From Clostridiales bacterium CHKCI006 (lineage in GTDB: Bacteria; Bacillota_I; Bacilli_A; Erysipelotrichales; Coprobacillaceae): 33,410 nt of DNA. Of this stretch, positions 17,569 through 25,741 are shown piece after piece. Under the pieces are notes generated by a model that worked only from the letters and a program-made list of their open reading frames with translations, was not told where the DNA came from and made no database searches. How positions within the stretch are numbered: position 1 is the first letter of the stretch; each line of letters opens with the position of its first letter. The stretch spans positions 1-33,410 of the forward strand of contig FCNA01000084.1 of NCBI GenBank assembly GCA_900018345.1, written 5' to 3'. The position numbers and the translations under genes are program-made.

Positions 17569-17815
17569 ATCAATGGCATACAAAAGCCCCAAAATATTAG
17601 ATTTATCGACAGTTAACCACTCTGTTATACGGGGATTGGGTACCCCAAGGTCAATGGTTCGTCAAATAAGTTCTAACTATCTATTAACGTGGATCATCAA
17701 TATTTTTGACATTTCAAGATCGCGACTTCTTTTATATCCTATTCATGCCACAAAGAAAGGACCGTAGATAACTAAACCTGCTTCTCCTTTTTTGAGGCTT
17801 CTCTATGCCATTGAT
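17569..17815 (-). ncRNA. Candidate bridge/seeker RNA of the IS
   Basis: This is a structured segment in the non-coding end downstream of the transposase. Its ends, 17815-17790 and 17594-17569 on the minus strand, can pair over 26 positions with 25 pairs, two of them G-U and a single G-G mismatch. The G-U pairs exist only in the RNA of the transposase strand. A GGTACC-centred hairpin (TTGGG/CCCAA, 17636-17648) lies inside. IS1111-group elements are known to encode their guide RNA in this end. Segments matching the element boundaries and the flank (17752-17760, 17764-17771, 17621-17628) support this. It is longer than reported seeker RNAs, so the functional part may be smaller. An alternative is a decayed second inverted-repeat element. 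Confidence 0.5.
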
Positions 17816-17915
17816 TTTGTGTCTGTTTCTCTCGACTTTTGTCTTCCTTTTTATTAATTTTTTTTCAGTTGTGTTCCTACCATCATAAGATATTCTACAC
17901 CATTTAACTAACTTC

Positions 17916-19028
17916 TTATATTCTTCCTGTTTCCATTCCCCATATAAATCCTGCTAATTCTCTTGCCACTGCCATGATGGCTACATTATATGGTTTCCCT
18001 CTTAATACCATTCTTTTAAATCTCTTCTGTAATCTTTCAACTGCTCTATCAGCATAGGCTATTACTGCATCATCCTGCCCTTTTTGTCTCTTTTTCAACG
18101 CTTTTGATTTCTTTCCATTTCCCTTTACCAGTGCCTGTGTACATTCTACAAGTGTCTTTCTGACCATGGCATTCCCCATCTTGGTGATTGGCGTATTGCT
18201 GTGTTTCTCTGCACTTGAGTTCTCTCCGGGCAGCATCCCCAGATTGGCCATGAATGCCTTTGCGGTTGGAAAGCGTTGAAAATCACTTACTGTGACATGT
18301 ATCTTCATTGCTGATAATGTATCAATTCCCTTGAAGCATGATATCTTTGAAACAGGTTCCTCATATTCTTCTTCATGTGAGAATTCTTCTATTCTTTCAT
18401 CATATTTTTTAATACGTTCATTCAAATAATCATATACTTTCAGATACTCATTTAATGTCTCTCTTGTGATTTCTGGCAATTCAATTGTTTCCAGCCATTT
18501 GATGTGTGCAATAGTCCAGTTGCTTTTACCTTCATATCTGAATCCATGGCGTAAAGCTAGAGCACTAATCTGCTGCTTGATTCTCTTTCTTGAGCTGATG
18601 ACATCTTCTCTTAAGCCAATGTATTCCTTGATTTCATTGTCATGTTCTGTTGGCACATGGACAGCTTTGTATGAATTGTACATAAGATTAGTGGCAATAT
18701 TAAAGGCATCCATCCTATCGTTCTTTACTTTTTTGTTTTTGACTGATCCATGCATTGTTGATGGTGCCAATATAACACATGATACATCATGATATGCAAG
18801 TTCATGATACAAGGAAAATCCTAAACACCCTGCTTCATATCCAGTTACAATTTCCATTTCATCTCCTTGGCTTAATCTTTCTTTAGCTGAATCAATAAAT
18901 TTAAGAATATTCTCTACATCAGCTCCACATTTTGTCTGTGCAATAATTTCTCCTGTTGATGAATGAATTCCACATAAACTGTACGTATTTTTATGGACAT
19001 CCATTCCAATATAGATTATACTTTTCAT
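17916..19028 (-). CDS. IS110-family transposase (DEDD recombinase)
   Basis: 370 residues, intact. The N-terminal RuvC-like DEDD domain shows Asp10 (IGMDVHK), Glu65 (TGYEAG), Asp104 and Asp107 (KNDRMDAF). The C-terminal Transposase_20 domain has FKGIDTLSA, then GMLPGENSSAEK with the Ser pair 271-272 (the candidate nucleophile) and ITKMGNAMVRKTL. Such enzymes recombine a circular element into short targets chosen by a structured guide RNA. AGGAGG lies 5 nt before the ATG, but that site is half of a 12-bp inverted repeat, so translation is probably restrained. The catalytic residues are all present, so the element could be active. Confidence 0.95.
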   Translation of the reverse strand: MKSIIYIGMDVHKNTYSLCGIHSSTGEIIAQTKCGADVENILKFIDSAKERLSQGDEMEIVTGYEAGCLGFSLYHELAYHDVSCVILAPSTMHGSVKNKKVKNDRMDAFNIATNLMYNSYKAVHVPTEHDNEIKEYIGLREDVISSRKRIKQQISALALRHGFRYEGKSNWTIAHIKWLETIELPEITRETLNEYLKVYDYLNERIKKYDERIEEFSHEEEYEEPVSKISCFKGIDTLSAMKIHVTVSDFQRFPTAKAFMANLGMLPGENSSAEKHSNTPITKMGNAMVRKTLVECTQALVKGNGKKSKALKKRQKGQDDAVIAYADRAVERLQKRFKRMVLRGKPYNVAIMAVARELAGFIWGMETGRI

Positions 19029-19129
19029 AGTGACCTCCTATTGTCGTTGTGGTATCGACTTTCATAATTTTGTTTTTACACATCTTATTATGAATCGTAA
19101 TCCACGTTTTGGCAACCTAGGAGGTCACT
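19029..19129 (-). promoter_or_regulatory. Leader stem hiding the transposase ribosome binding site
   Basis: In the minus-strand RNA AGTGACCTCCTA (19129-19118) pairs perfectly with TAGGAGGTCACT (19040-19029), which is the Shine-Dalgarno region ending at the ATG. Inside are further stems: GTTG/CGAC, GTGG/CCAC, CGA/TCG and an 8-bp TTCATAAT/ATTATGAA under an 18-nt loop. Translation from read-through transcripts would be blocked. Confidence 0.6.
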
Positions 19130-19134
19130 TCATA
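19122..19134 (-). repeat. Left subterminal inverted repeat of the IS
   Basis: This is the reverse complement of 17508-17520. The same AGTGACCT core recurs a third time at 19029-19036 within the leader stem. Confidence 0.75.
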
Positions 19135-19171
19135 TTATCTACTTAGTTGTAGTTTGTGTTGTTTTTAGCCA

Positions 19172-19177
19172 ATTATA
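19172..19177 (-). promoter_or_regulatory. Probable native promoter (-10) of the deacetylase gene
   Basis: TATAAT on the minus strand, about 32 nt outside the left end of the IS and pointing into it. Without the IS it would lie about 50 nt before the deacetylase ATG. No good -35 box is seen. Confidence 0.45.
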
Positions 19178-19225
19178 CCTGACTTTCTTTAAAATTTTGT
19201 TTAAGTACTAAAAGTACAAAATCAC

Positions 19226-19254
19226 TTTTCAAAAGACGCTAAATGCGCTAGAAT
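19226..19254 (+). promoter_or_regulatory. Promoter of the Lrp-aminotransferase operon
   Basis: TTTTCA (19226-19231), 17 bp, TAGAAT (19249-19254), 43 nt before the Lrp start codon. Confidence 0.5.
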
Positions 19255-19265
19255 AGGAAATAAGC

Positions 19266-19280
19266 GATGTAACATACATC
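19266..19280 (+). promoter_or_regulatory. GATGT-ACATC dyad, possible autoregulatory operator
   Basis: GATGT (19266-19270) and ACATC (19276-19280) flank a 5-nt centre, close to the expected transcription start and upstream of the ribosome binding site. Lrp-type regulators often bind such dyads in their own promoters. Confidence 0.35.
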
Positions 19281-19297
19281 ATACGAGGAGGATTGTT

Positions 19298-19795
19298 ATG
19301 AAAGAGAATCAGGAATTAAAACTGGTTGAGCTGCTTTCCAAAAACGCGCATCTATCCTCATCCGACTTGGCGATGGCCTTGAACGAGGATGAAAAAGATG
19401 TCGTTCAAACAGTAGCTAGACTAGAAAAAGAAGGTGTCCTATTAGGTTACCACACCTTAGTTAATTGGGATAAGACCAAAGCGGAGCGGGTCGTAGCGAT
19501 GATTCAGGTCAACGTATCTCCCGAAAGAGAATTCGGTTATGATCGGATTGCGCGCAGCATCTATCAGTATCCGGAAGTCGATACGATGTATCTGATGAGT
19601 GGAACCAGCGAATTTATCGTGATGGTTCATGGACGGACCATGCAGGAAATTGCACATTTTGTAGGCAGTAAGCTGGCTTGCATTCCGGCAGTGACGGGCA
19701 CCAGCACCTCTTTCCTGCTCAAGCAATATAAGGTTAGCGGTGAAATTTTTGACGATCTGAAAACTGAAGAAGAAAGGCTTTTAGTGACGCCATAA
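19298..19795 (+). CDS. Lrp/AsnC-family transcriptional regulator
   Basis: 165 residues. The N-terminal winged helix-turn-helix (about 5-55) reads LVELLSKNAHLSSSDLAMALNEDEKDV up to LEKEGVLLGYHTLVN. It is followed by a RAM ligand-binding domain (about 65-150) with the VPEVDTMYLMSGTSEFIVMV-like pattern. Lrp proteins form octamers and sense amino acids. GAGGAGG lies 6 nt before the ATG. The stop overlaps the ATG of the aminotransferase by one base (TAATG), so the two are translationally coupled; the regulator very probably controls amino-acid metabolism through its partner. Confidence 0.92.
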   Translation: MKENQELKLVELLSKNAHLSSSDLAMALNEDEKDVVQTVARLEKEGVLLGYHTLVNWDKTKAERVVAMIQVNVSPEREFGYDRIARSIYQYPEVDTMYLMSGTSEFIVMVHGRTMQEIAHFVGSKLACIPAVTGTSTSFLLKQYKVSGEIFDDLKTEEERLLVTP

Positions 19796-20961
19796 TGGAC
19801 TTAGAAAAAGCCTTGAACCAAACCGTCAAAGATCTACCGCCTAGTGGTATTCGTCGCTTCTTCGATCTGGCCGCAGAAATGGATGATGTCATCTCCCTTG
19901 GTGTAGGTGAGCCTGATTTTGACACACCATGGCATATTCGTGAAGCGGGAATCCATTCTATCGAACAGGGCAAGACATTCTACACACCGAATCGTGGATT
20001 GACTAGCCTGCGTAAAGAAATCTGCGCTTACCAAAAACGTCGTTTTAACCTTGCATACGACCCTGAAAAAAATGTGATCGTCACAGTAGGTGGGAGTGAG
20101 GCCATCGATATTTGTCTACGTGCGATCATTGAAGAAGGTGACGAAGTCATCATGATGTCGCCTGGCTATGTCGCTTATGAACCCGGCATCCGCCTGGCAA
20201 AAGGAAAACCGGTACTCGTTGAATTAAAACAGGAAAACCAGTTTAAGCTCACGGCCGATGAACTTGCAGCGGCCATTACGCCTAAAACCAAAGCGATCCT
20301 GCTGAACTACCCATCCAATCCGACAGGTGGTGTGATGACCTATGAAGACTATGCTAAGATCGTCCCACTGATTAAAGAACATGAGCTCTTAGTCATCAGT
20401 GATGAGATCTATGCCGAATTAAGCTATGATGTTCCTTTCTGTTCACCTGCGAACTTTCCGGAAATCAAAGATCAATGCATCGTCATCAGCGGATTTTCAA
20501 AAGCGTTTGCCATGACAGGCTGGCGTTTAGGTTACCTGCTGGCACATGAAACCTTATGTGAACAGATGAATAAGATCCATCAATATGTGATCATGTCTGC
20601 ACCAACAGCTGCCCAATATGCGGCTATCGAAGCGATGCGTCACGGGGATACAGACGTTGAGATCATGCGTCAATCCTACCAGATGCGCCGCAATTTCATT
20701 GTGAATGGCTTCAATCAGCTTGGCTTAGAGACTTTCATGCCGCAAGGCGCTTTCTATATTTTTCCTTGCATCAAATCTACGGGCATGAATTCAGAAGAAT
20801 TCTGCGAAAAACTATTGGCCAGTCAGCGTGTTGCCTGCGTTCCAGGCTCTGCTTTTGGTAAAGCTGGCGATGGTTACGTTCGTGTTTCCTATGCTTACAG
20901 CATCGAGCAGATCAAAGAAGCCCTCGAACGAATCAAAGCTTTCCTCGACACTTTAAAATGA
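19795..20961 (+). CDS. Class I/II PLP-dependent aminotransferase (PatA/AspC-like)
   Basis: 388 residues, fold-type I aminotransferase. The PLP Lys is Lys236 in SGFSKAFAMTGWRLGY; Asn175 (NPTGG), Asp203 and Tyr206 (SDEIY) contact the cofactor, and the C-terminal GDGYVRVSYA holds the carboxylate-binding Arg. The sequence resembles PatA-type aromatic/aspartate aminotransferases, but the amino acid cannot be fixed. It is coupled to the Lrp gene upstream, and its TGA overlaps the next ATG (ATGA). Confidence 0.92.
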   Translation: MDLEKALNQTVKDLPPSGIRRFFDLAAEMDDVISLGVGEPDFDTPWHIREAGIHSIEQGKTFYTPNRGLTSLRKEICAYQKRRFNLAYDPEKNVIVTVGGSEAIDICLRAIIEEGDEVIMMSPGYVAYEPGIRLAKGKPVLVELKQENQFKLTADELAAAITPKTKAILLNYPSNPTGGVMTYEDYAKIVPLIKEHELLVISDEIYAELSYDVPFCSPANFPEIKDQCIVISGFSKAFAMTGWRLGYLLAHETLCEQMNKIHQYVIMSAPTAAQYAAIEAMRHGDTDVEIMRQSYQMRRNFIVNGFNQLGLETFMPQGAFYIFPCIKSTGMNSEEFCEKLLASQRVACVPGSAFGKAGDGYVRVSYAYSIEQIKEALERIKAFLDTLK

Positions 20962-21629
20962 AAAAAATCGTGCTGATCCTCTGGGTCTGTCTTTGTCTCT
21001 GGCTGACTCCGCTGCATGCTTTTGCTAGAGCTGGCGGCGGAGGGAGCAGCGGTTCTGGAGGCGGGGGCAGCAGCAGTCATTCAACGCGGCATTCGTCCAG
21101 TGCGCGACGCATGCATCCGGCAGCCAGTACGATCATAACCATCAGCGCCTTTAGTCTGATTGCATTATCAAAACGCTACCGTGAGATTGGTCCGGCCTTA
21201 AAGAAGCATCGTCAAATCAAAAATCAGCTGCCTGTTGATTCACATCAGCTGGATGACCAGGTCAAAGAAGCCTATTTTGCTTTACAGAATGGCTGGACCC
21301 AGCAAAATTTGGAAGCTATGCGACCCTATCTGTCCCCTTCGCTTTATACGCAATGGGAAGGAAAACTGAGCTGGATGAAGATGCGTCATGAAAAAAATGT
21401 TCTTTTGGACATTGAACTCAAACATACCATCAGCTGTCGTGTCGAACAGGATGCTGTTTATTATCTCATCGAAGGCAAGATGATCGATTATACCTTAAAT
21501 GATACGTCTCAGGAATTGATTGAAGGATCCTACAAACCTTCACGCTTCATTGAATACTGGAAAATGGTTCCTCAAGATGGCCGTTATGTGCTTGATGAAA
21601 TATGGCAGCAGGACGAATTTCGTCCTTAA
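20958..21629 (+). CDS. Exported Tim44-like domain protein
   Basis: 223 residues. A signal peptide (about 1-24, ending AFA) is followed by a Gly/Ser-rich low-complexity segment (25-50), a hydrophobic segment (about 56-70) and a C-terminal Tim44-like domain (about 95-223, with FALQNGWTQQNLEAMRPYLSPSLYTQW and a final WKM strand). This layout is common in Firmicutes, but the function is unknown. It starts inside the aminotransferase stop (4-bp overlap) with no ribosome binding site of its own beyond the upstream coding sequence, so translation is coupled. Confidence 0.85.
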   Translation: MKKIVLILWVCLCLWLTPLHAFARAGGGGSSGSGGGGSSSHSTRHSSSARRMHPAASTIITISAFSLIALSKRYREIGPALKKHRQIKNQLPVDSHQLDDQVKEAYFALQNGWTQQNLEAMRPYLSPSLYTQWEGKLSWMKMRHEKNVLLDIELKHTISCRVEQDAVYYLIEGKMIDYTLNDTSQELIEGSYKPSRFIEYWKMVPQDGRYVLDEIWQQDEFRP

Positions 21630-21655
21630 AACACACGTCAAAGGAGAGAAGAAAC

Positions 21656-22117
21656 ATGCTAACCATTAGTGATACGTTACGTTTGCGTCCCTATGACGGG
21701 CAGCACGATTTTGCGCTGGCCTGGTATCAGGATCCAGAACTCGTCTATTTGGTAGACGGTATCAAAGAACCGTATACGAAAGAAAAATTAGATCGCATGT
21801 ACCATTATCTCAATACGCATGGTGAGCTCTATTTTATTGAAATGAAGATCGACGGCCAGTTTCAGCCTGTGGGTGATGTCACCTTAATGAAGGAAGATCT
21901 GCCCATCGTGATCGGTGTCAAAGACTGCCAGCATCAGGGGCTCGGTCGTCAGGTCGTGCGCGCGCTCATGGAAAAAGCCAGGACGGCACACTTTGATCAT
22001 CTAGGTGTGGACTGCATCTATTTTTATAACCTGCCTAGTCAAAAATTATTTGAAGGACTAGGATTCAAACGTATTCAAACAACATCCAAAGGATATCGTT
22101 ACCGTTATGATTTTTAA
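21656..22117 (+). CDS. GNAT-family N-acetyltransferase
   Basis: 153 residues. The GNAT acetyl-CoA loop is CQHQGLGRQVVRALMEKA, and the C-terminal strand-loop is SQKLFEGLGFKRIQ. The substrate is unknown. The ATG at 21656 has AAGGAG nine nt upstream; an open upstream ATG at 21602 lies inside the previous gene and is rejected. It is the last gene of the Lrp operon. Confidence 0.88.
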   Translation: MLTISDTLRLRPYDGQHDFALAWYQDPELVYLVDGIKEPYTKEKLDRMYHYLNTHGELYFIEMKIDGQFQPVGDVTLMKEDLPIVIGVKDCQHQGLGRQVVRALMEKARTAHFDHLGVDCIYFYNLPSQKLFEGLGFKRIQTTSKGYRYRYDF

Positions 22118-22146
22118 GAAAGCTGTTTATCGGCTTTCTTTTTTTG
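22116..22146 (+). terminator. Terminator of the Lrp operon
   Basis: A 10-bp stem (22116-22125 with 22131-22140, one G-U pair), a TTTAT loop and a run of T. It starts at the stop codon of the acetyltransferase gene. Confidence 0.9.
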
Positions 22147-22170
22147 CATATCATAGATGAGGTGATTGGT

Positions 22171-22263
22171 ATGCGTTATCTTTGGCATCGAGTGTTGAGC
22201 TGTGCCAACATTCTGCTTGCTACGGGCATTTTTGTCCTTATTTTGAAGATTTGGTTTGAATAA
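22171..22263 (+). CDS. 30-residue single-span membrane peptide
   Basis: A short frame with a clear GAGGTG ribosome binding site (22159-22164) six nt before the ATG. The product has a basic N-terminus (MRYLWHR), one hydrophobic helix (about 9-27) and a short charged end (KIWFE). This is a typical small membrane protein, function unknown. It lies between the Lrp-operon terminator and the EF-G2 promoter. Confidence 0.6.
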   Translation: MRYLWHRVLSCANILLATGIFVLILKIWFE

Positions 22264-22268
22264 TTTTA

Positions 22269-22305
22269 TGAAAGCGTTTGCTTTATTAAAAAACTGTGCT
22301 ACAAT
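22269..22305 (+). promoter_or_regulatory. EF-G2 promoter with cre-like box
   Basis: TTGCTT (22278-22283), 16 bp, TACAAT (22300-22305) with an extended TG one base upstream. TGAAAGCGTTTGCT (22269-22282) matches 12 of 14 positions of the CcpA cre consensus and overlaps the -35 box, so catabolite repression is possible. Confidence 0.5.
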
Positions 22306-22353
22306 GATTATAACAACTGAGTAAGATTCTAAGCAAAAGGGAGCGTGATGTAT

Positions 22354-24423
22354 ATGAGAACTTATCAGTCTACCGAAATAGGAAATGTCGTTGTCCTTGG
22401 TCATGCTGGCTGTGGGAAAACCAGTGTGATCGAAGCGATGCTTTATCGTTCCGGCGGGTCGACCCGTTTAGGCAAGATTGCCGATGGGACAACGACAAGC
22501 GATTATGATGCAGAAGAAATGAAGCGCAAAGTATCCATCAATGGTACAGTCATCCCAATGGAATGGGAAAACTGTAAGATCAATATCCTGGATACACCGG
22601 GCTACTTCGATTTCGTTGGTGAAGTCAGACAGGCACTGAAAGTGGCCGATTCTGCTTTGATCATCGTTCCAGCTACTCAGGGCATCGATGTCGGTACCGA
22701 GATTGCCTGGGAGAATGCCAAACATCTGCCAAAGATCATTTTTATCAATGGTTTAGATGAACGGAATGCTTCATTTGATCAGAAACTGGCAGAGCTGAAA
22801 GAAAAATTCGGCAAGACGATTGCCCCTATTCAGGTTCCAATCATGGAAAATGGTAAGATGGTCGGCTATGTCAATGTCGCTAAAATGGAGGGTCGGCGTT
22901 TCAATGGTGAATGGACCGAAGAAATTCCGATTCCTGAAGAGATGATGGATGAAGTTCGTCCAGTGCGTGAAATGATCCTAGAAGCCGTCGCAGAAACAAG
23001 TGATGAACTGCTTGATAAGTTTATGAACGGTGAAGAATTCACGCGTGAAGAAATTTCCTGGGCCTTGCGCAAAGGTGTTTTAAATAATGAATTAGTTCCT
23101 GTATTATGTGGTACCCAGAATATCGGTATCCAGATCATCTTAAACTCTATCGTTGCTTTCTTCCCAGCCGCAGCGGATACGGTTAACTCATTTATCGTTA
23201 AACATGTCAACACAGACGAAGAAGATATCATCGGTTATAATGAAGCCCTCGCACCATCCTGCTTTGTCTTTAAGACCGTAGCAGATCCATTTGTCGGTAA
23301 AATTTCTCTATTTAAAGTTTGCACCGGCGTGATCAAAGCGGGTATGCCATTGTACAATACAAAAAAAGGTGAAATAGAAAAGCCAAATAAGCTCTATATG
23401 ATGAAGGGCAAAGACCTGGTGGAAGTTGAAGAACTCCATGCCGGCGATATCGGCGCTTTCTCTAAATTACAGTTCACTTCAACAAATGATACACTTTGTC
23501 AGGAAAACGATCCTGTTTTATATGAAGATATAGTTTATCCGCATCCTTATTATACCAAAGCGATCCAAGCTTTAAGTAAAGGGAATGAAGATAAGATCTC
23601 TAATGCAATCAATAAGCTCTTAGAAGAAGACCAGACACTGCGCTTTGAGACCCATCCAGAAACCAAGCAGCAGCTCTTATCCGGTATCGGTGATCAGCAC
23701 TTGGATATTACCTTATCTAAACTGAAATCCAAATTCAAGATTGAAATTGGTCTGACAGATCCAAAACTGCCATATCGTGAAACCATCCGTGGTAAAGCAC
23801 AGGTACGCGGTAAGCATAAAAAACAATCCGGCGGCCATGGTCAATACGGTGATGTTGAAATCATTTTTGAACCATCCGGAGATCTTTCAAAAACGTATGT
23901 TTTTGAAGAAAAAATCTTCGGTGGGGCTGTGCCAAAATCCTATTTCCCTGCGGTCGAAAAAGGACTCGCTGAATGCTGCCAGAAAGGAGTATTAGCGGGT
24001 TATCCGATGGTTGGTGTCAAGGCTACTCTGGTCGACGGCTCCTACCATGATGTCGATTCCAGTGAAATGGCCTTCAAGCTGGCAACCGCAATTGCTTATA
24101 AAGAAGGTATTCCTAAAGCCAAACCTGTGATCTTAGAGCCTATCATGTCCTGCAAGGTCACTGTTCCAGAAAGCTACACCGGTGACATCATGGGTGACTT
24201 CAATAAACGTCGAGCACGTGTCATGGGTGTTGAACCCATCGAAGGGACGGATCAATGCGTTATCGAAGCCGAAGCCCCTCAGGCAAATATGATGAACTAC
24301 CCTATTGATCTGCGCTCAATGACGCAAGGACGTGGTAACTTCGATATGGAATTTGTAAGATATGAACAAGTGCCATCGGATGTTCAAAACCAGATCATTC
24401 AAAAAGCAAAAGAAGAAGCCTGA
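22354..24423 (+). CDS. Elongation factor G-like GTPase (EF-G2 type)
   Basis: 689 residues with the full EF-G domain order. The G domain has P-loop GHAGCGKT (16-23), the DGTTTSDYD switch region and DTPGYFDF. Domain II follows, then domain III, domain IV (RETIRGKAQVRGKHKKQSGGHGQYGDV) and domain V to the end. The Ala/Cys P-loop and the DGTT(T/V)SD segment mark the EF-G paralogue group (EF-G2), not the essential FusA. The G4 motif reads NGLD, not NKxD. The role is likely ribosome-linked but not defined. The ATG at 22354 is preferred over GTG 22345 and ATG 22348 because AAGGGAG (22337-22343) is too close to those. A terminator overlaps the stop. Confidence 0.88.
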   Translation: MRTYQSTEIGNVVVLGHAGCGKTSVIEAMLYRSGGSTRLGKIADGTTTSDYDAEEMKRKVSINGTVIPMEWENCKINILDTPGYFDFVGEVRQALKVADSALIIVPATQGIDVGTEIAWENAKHLPKIIFINGLDERNASFDQKLAELKEKFGKTIAPIQVPIMENGKMVGYVNVAKMEGRRFNGEWTEEIPIPEEMMDEVRPVREMILEAVAETSDELLDKFMNGEEFTREEISWALRKGVLNNELVPVLCGTQNIGIQIILNSIVAFFPAAADTVNSFIVKHVNTDEEDIIGYNEALAPSCFVFKTVADPFVGKISLFKVCTGVIKAGMPLYNTKKGEIEKPNKLYMMKGKDLVEVEELHAGDIGAFSKLQFTSTNDTLCQENDPVLYEDIVYPHPYYTKAIQALSKGNEDKISNAINKLLEEDQTLRFETHPETKQQLLSGIGDQHLDITLSKLKSKFKIEIGLTDPKLPYRETIRGKAQVRGKHKKQSGGHGQYGDVEIIFEPSGDLSKTYVFEEKIFGGAVPKSYFPAVEKGLAECCQKGVLAGYPMVGVKATLVDGSYHDVDSSEMAFKLATAIAYKEGIPKAKPVILEPIMSCKVTVPESYTGDIMGDFNKRRARVMGVEPIEGTDQCVIEAEAPQANMMNYPIDLRSMTQGRGNFDMEFVRYEQVPSDVQNQIIQKAKEEA

Positions 24424-24440
24424 TCCGCTTCTTCTTTTTT
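24411..24440 (+). terminator. Terminator of the EF-G2 gene
   Basis: A 9-bp stem (24411-24419 with 24427-24435), 7-nt loop, six T. The TGA stop (24421-24423) lies in the loop, so the 5' arm is coding. Confidence 0.9.
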
Positions 24441-24593
24441 CTAATCTTCAACTCACACATTTTTAAAAAAGGTATTCAATGTTCTATCTATATGGTATTC
24501 ACATGTATTTCCATTTGATGCTGTAAAGTTTTTTCATCCTCCAAAAGCGATTTCAGTATTCGTCCAATCATTGAATAATACAAAAGAAGGTAA

Positions 24594-25661
<1,068 letters not shown>

Positions 25662-25683
25662 TCCCGCCTGATGAAATCAGACA

Positions 25684-25723
25684 AAAAAGCCAGAAACACC
25701 GCAAAAGTGTGTGCTGGCTTTTT
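25684..25723. terminator. Bidirectional terminator
   Basis: A 10-bp stem, AAAAAGCCAG (25684-25693) with CTGGCTTTTT (25714-25723), has T-runs in both directions. It serves the GH1 pseudogene on the plus strand and the small membrane-protein gene on the minus strand. Confidence 0.85.
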
Positions 25724-25741
25724 CGTTTGTGTCCCTTTTTC

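Larger units (their letters stand above)
17506..19140 (-). mobile_element. IS110-family (IS1111-like) insertion sequence, 1635 bp
   Basis: The element is delimited from its end structure. 13-bp inverted repeats lie at 17508-17520 and 19122-19134, with a 7-nt left tip (AGATAAT, minus strand) and a 3-nt right tip (AAC). AG lies at the start of the left tip and again directly outside the right tip, fitting a short shared core (CT on the plus strand). IS1111-group elements are known for subterminal repeats with 7- and 3-nt tips. The transposase is complete. The right non-coding end is long (410 bp) and the left one is 112 bp. A joined circle would put TTGACA (17527-17522) exactly 17 bp from GATAAT (19139-19134), the usual junction promoter. 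The precise ends are inferred and would shift by 1-3 nt if the core is placed differently. Confidence 0.8.

Noticed and set aside
17573-17767. 64-codon frame on the plus strand inside the right end of the IS
   Set aside because: No ribosome binding site, odd composition, opposite to the structured RNA candidate, and it begins inside the paired arm.
17569-17815. A MITE or decayed second IS bounded by the 26-nt inverted arms
   Set aside because: No clear target duplication at its edges, and the mismatches become G-U pairs only on the transposase strand, which fits a functional RNA better. Not fully excluded.
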